Translations under genes and position numbers: made by a program
Part shown: positions 6,029 to 6,245 of the stretch, one piece after another
How positions within the stretch are numbered: the first letter of the stretch is position 1
Layout: each line of letters starts with the position of its first letter
Assembly: GCA_003152975.1 (NCBI GenBank)
Contig: PMBP01000392.1
Location: forward strand, 385-6,629
DNA length: 6,245 bases
Source of the DNA: Phycisphaerales bacterium
Lineage (GTDB): Bacteria; Planctomycetota; Phycisphaerae; Sedimentisphaerales; Anaerohalosphaeraceae
Direction of reading: 5' to 3'
The notes under the pieces: generated by a model
Seen by the model: only the letters and a program-made list of their open reading frames with translations
Told to the model about the DNA's origin: nothing
The model's database searches: none

Positions 6029-6162
6029 CTTATACTTCCTCCAAATTCATTAACATACCCCGGAACATTTCAGTTCCACATTTGTAACACACTTCCACGA
6101 CACACACTTTCACACACACATTCGCACTGGGTAAACGATACCCAAGTCACACACATGACTTC
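6029..6162 (-). other. Structured leader of the PEP-CTERM gene
   Basis: The predicted transcript starts near 6162, so the leader is about 130 bases. Close to its 5' end are two adjacent hairpins: AAGTCA (6144-6149) with TGACTT (6156-6161), and TGGGTA (6128-6133) with TACCCA (6139-6144). They share one base and so compete slightly. Nearer the gene, GGAAC (6062-6066) pairs with GTTCC (6073-6077). Between them the message is GU-rich. No known riboswitch is recognised. Confidence 0.45.
6087..6127. repeat. Degenerate CA-rich tandem repeat in the leader
   Basis: Three related 12-base units follow one another on the plus strand with a period of 14-15 bases: ACACACTTCCAC (6087-6098), ACACACTTTCAC (6102-6113) and ACACATTCGCAC (6116-6127). 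Another CACACA run lies at 6150-6155. In the minus-strand transcript these become GUGUGU stretches. It is too degenerate and short to be a CRISPR array. Confidence 0.5.
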
Positions 6163-6169
6163 TTAGATT

Positions 6170-6198
6170 ATAGTATCCGATTTTGGTTTGAAAGTCAA
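6170..6198 (-). promoter_or_regulatory. Predicted sigma70-type promoter of the PEP-CTERM gene
   Basis: On the minus strand, TTGACT (6198-6193) matches five of six -35 consensus bases and is followed after 17 bases by TACTAT (6175-6170), four of six. A perfect TATAAT overlaps it at 6172-6167 but would need a 20-base spacer. Transcription would start near 6160-6163. No sigma54-type GG/GC element is seen. Confidence 0.65.
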
Positions 6199-6245
6199 GC
6201 GATCAATCCCGGAAAATCCTGGAATTCCGCAAATTTTTTATATTC

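Noticed and set aside
6087..6155. Possible CRISPR-like repeats.
   Set aside because: The units are 12 bases, degenerate, and separated by only two or three bases. There are no spacers and no cas genes.
6199..6245. Possible end of another gene or an attachment site at the right edge.
   Set aside because: No coding frame, terminator or repeat is convincing. The GGAATTCC palindrome there is only eight bases long.

Overview
The window (6,245 bases, GC-rich coding) looks like chromosomal DNA from a Planctomycetota bacterium, probably the Phycisphaerae side of the phylum. This rests on gene content: a PEP-CTERM protein with an RG...T.Q.W.F...NP..PD...NPYG type of body, a PQQ-like propeller opening with a WPRFRGPNGQGVS block, paired secreted SMP-30-type propellers, and a divergent lipid A disaccharide synthase. 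No search was run, so the assignment is from recognition only. I see no mobile element, CRISPR array, tRNA or rRNA.

Layout. (1) Bases 2-511, plus strand: the 3' end of a Wzz-like polysaccharide chain-length regulator whose start lies outside the window, followed by a weak terminator-like hairpin. (2) Bases 678-3873, minus strand: an apparent three-gene operon, read from right to left. It encodes an SMP-30/gluconolactonase-like lipoprotein, a paralogous secreted SMP-30-like protein, and a secreted PQQ-like beta-propeller whose start overlaps the preceding gene by 38 bases. All three products appear to be exported. (3) Bases 3874-4069: a divergent promoter region with a perfect TATAAT on each strand and an inverted 9-base repeat lying in the -35 zone of both. 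(4) Bases 4070-5287, plus strand: lpxB, probably starting at TTG, closed by a strong bidirectional terminator at 5313-5346 that also serves the next gene. (5) Bases 5372-6028, minus strand: a PEP-CTERM surface protein with a strong Shine-Dalgarno, a roughly 130-base leader containing hairpins and CA/GT-rich degenerate repeats, and a good sigma70-type promoter at 6170-6198. The last 47 bases (6199-6245) are AT-rich at the end and show no gene that I can support. No gene-free stretch exceeds 300 bases.

Theme. Most products concern the cell envelope: exopolysaccharide chain length, lipid A synthesis, a sorted surface protein and exported propellers. The operon may process sugar lactones or other esters in the periplasm, but its substrate cannot be read from the sequence. 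Ribosome-binding sites of the form AAGGGA(G) recur before four of the five genes with visible starts and helped to choose them. I found no clearly new biological system. The most unusual parts are the mirrored divergent promoter, the structured PEP-CTERM leader and the three-propeller operon.
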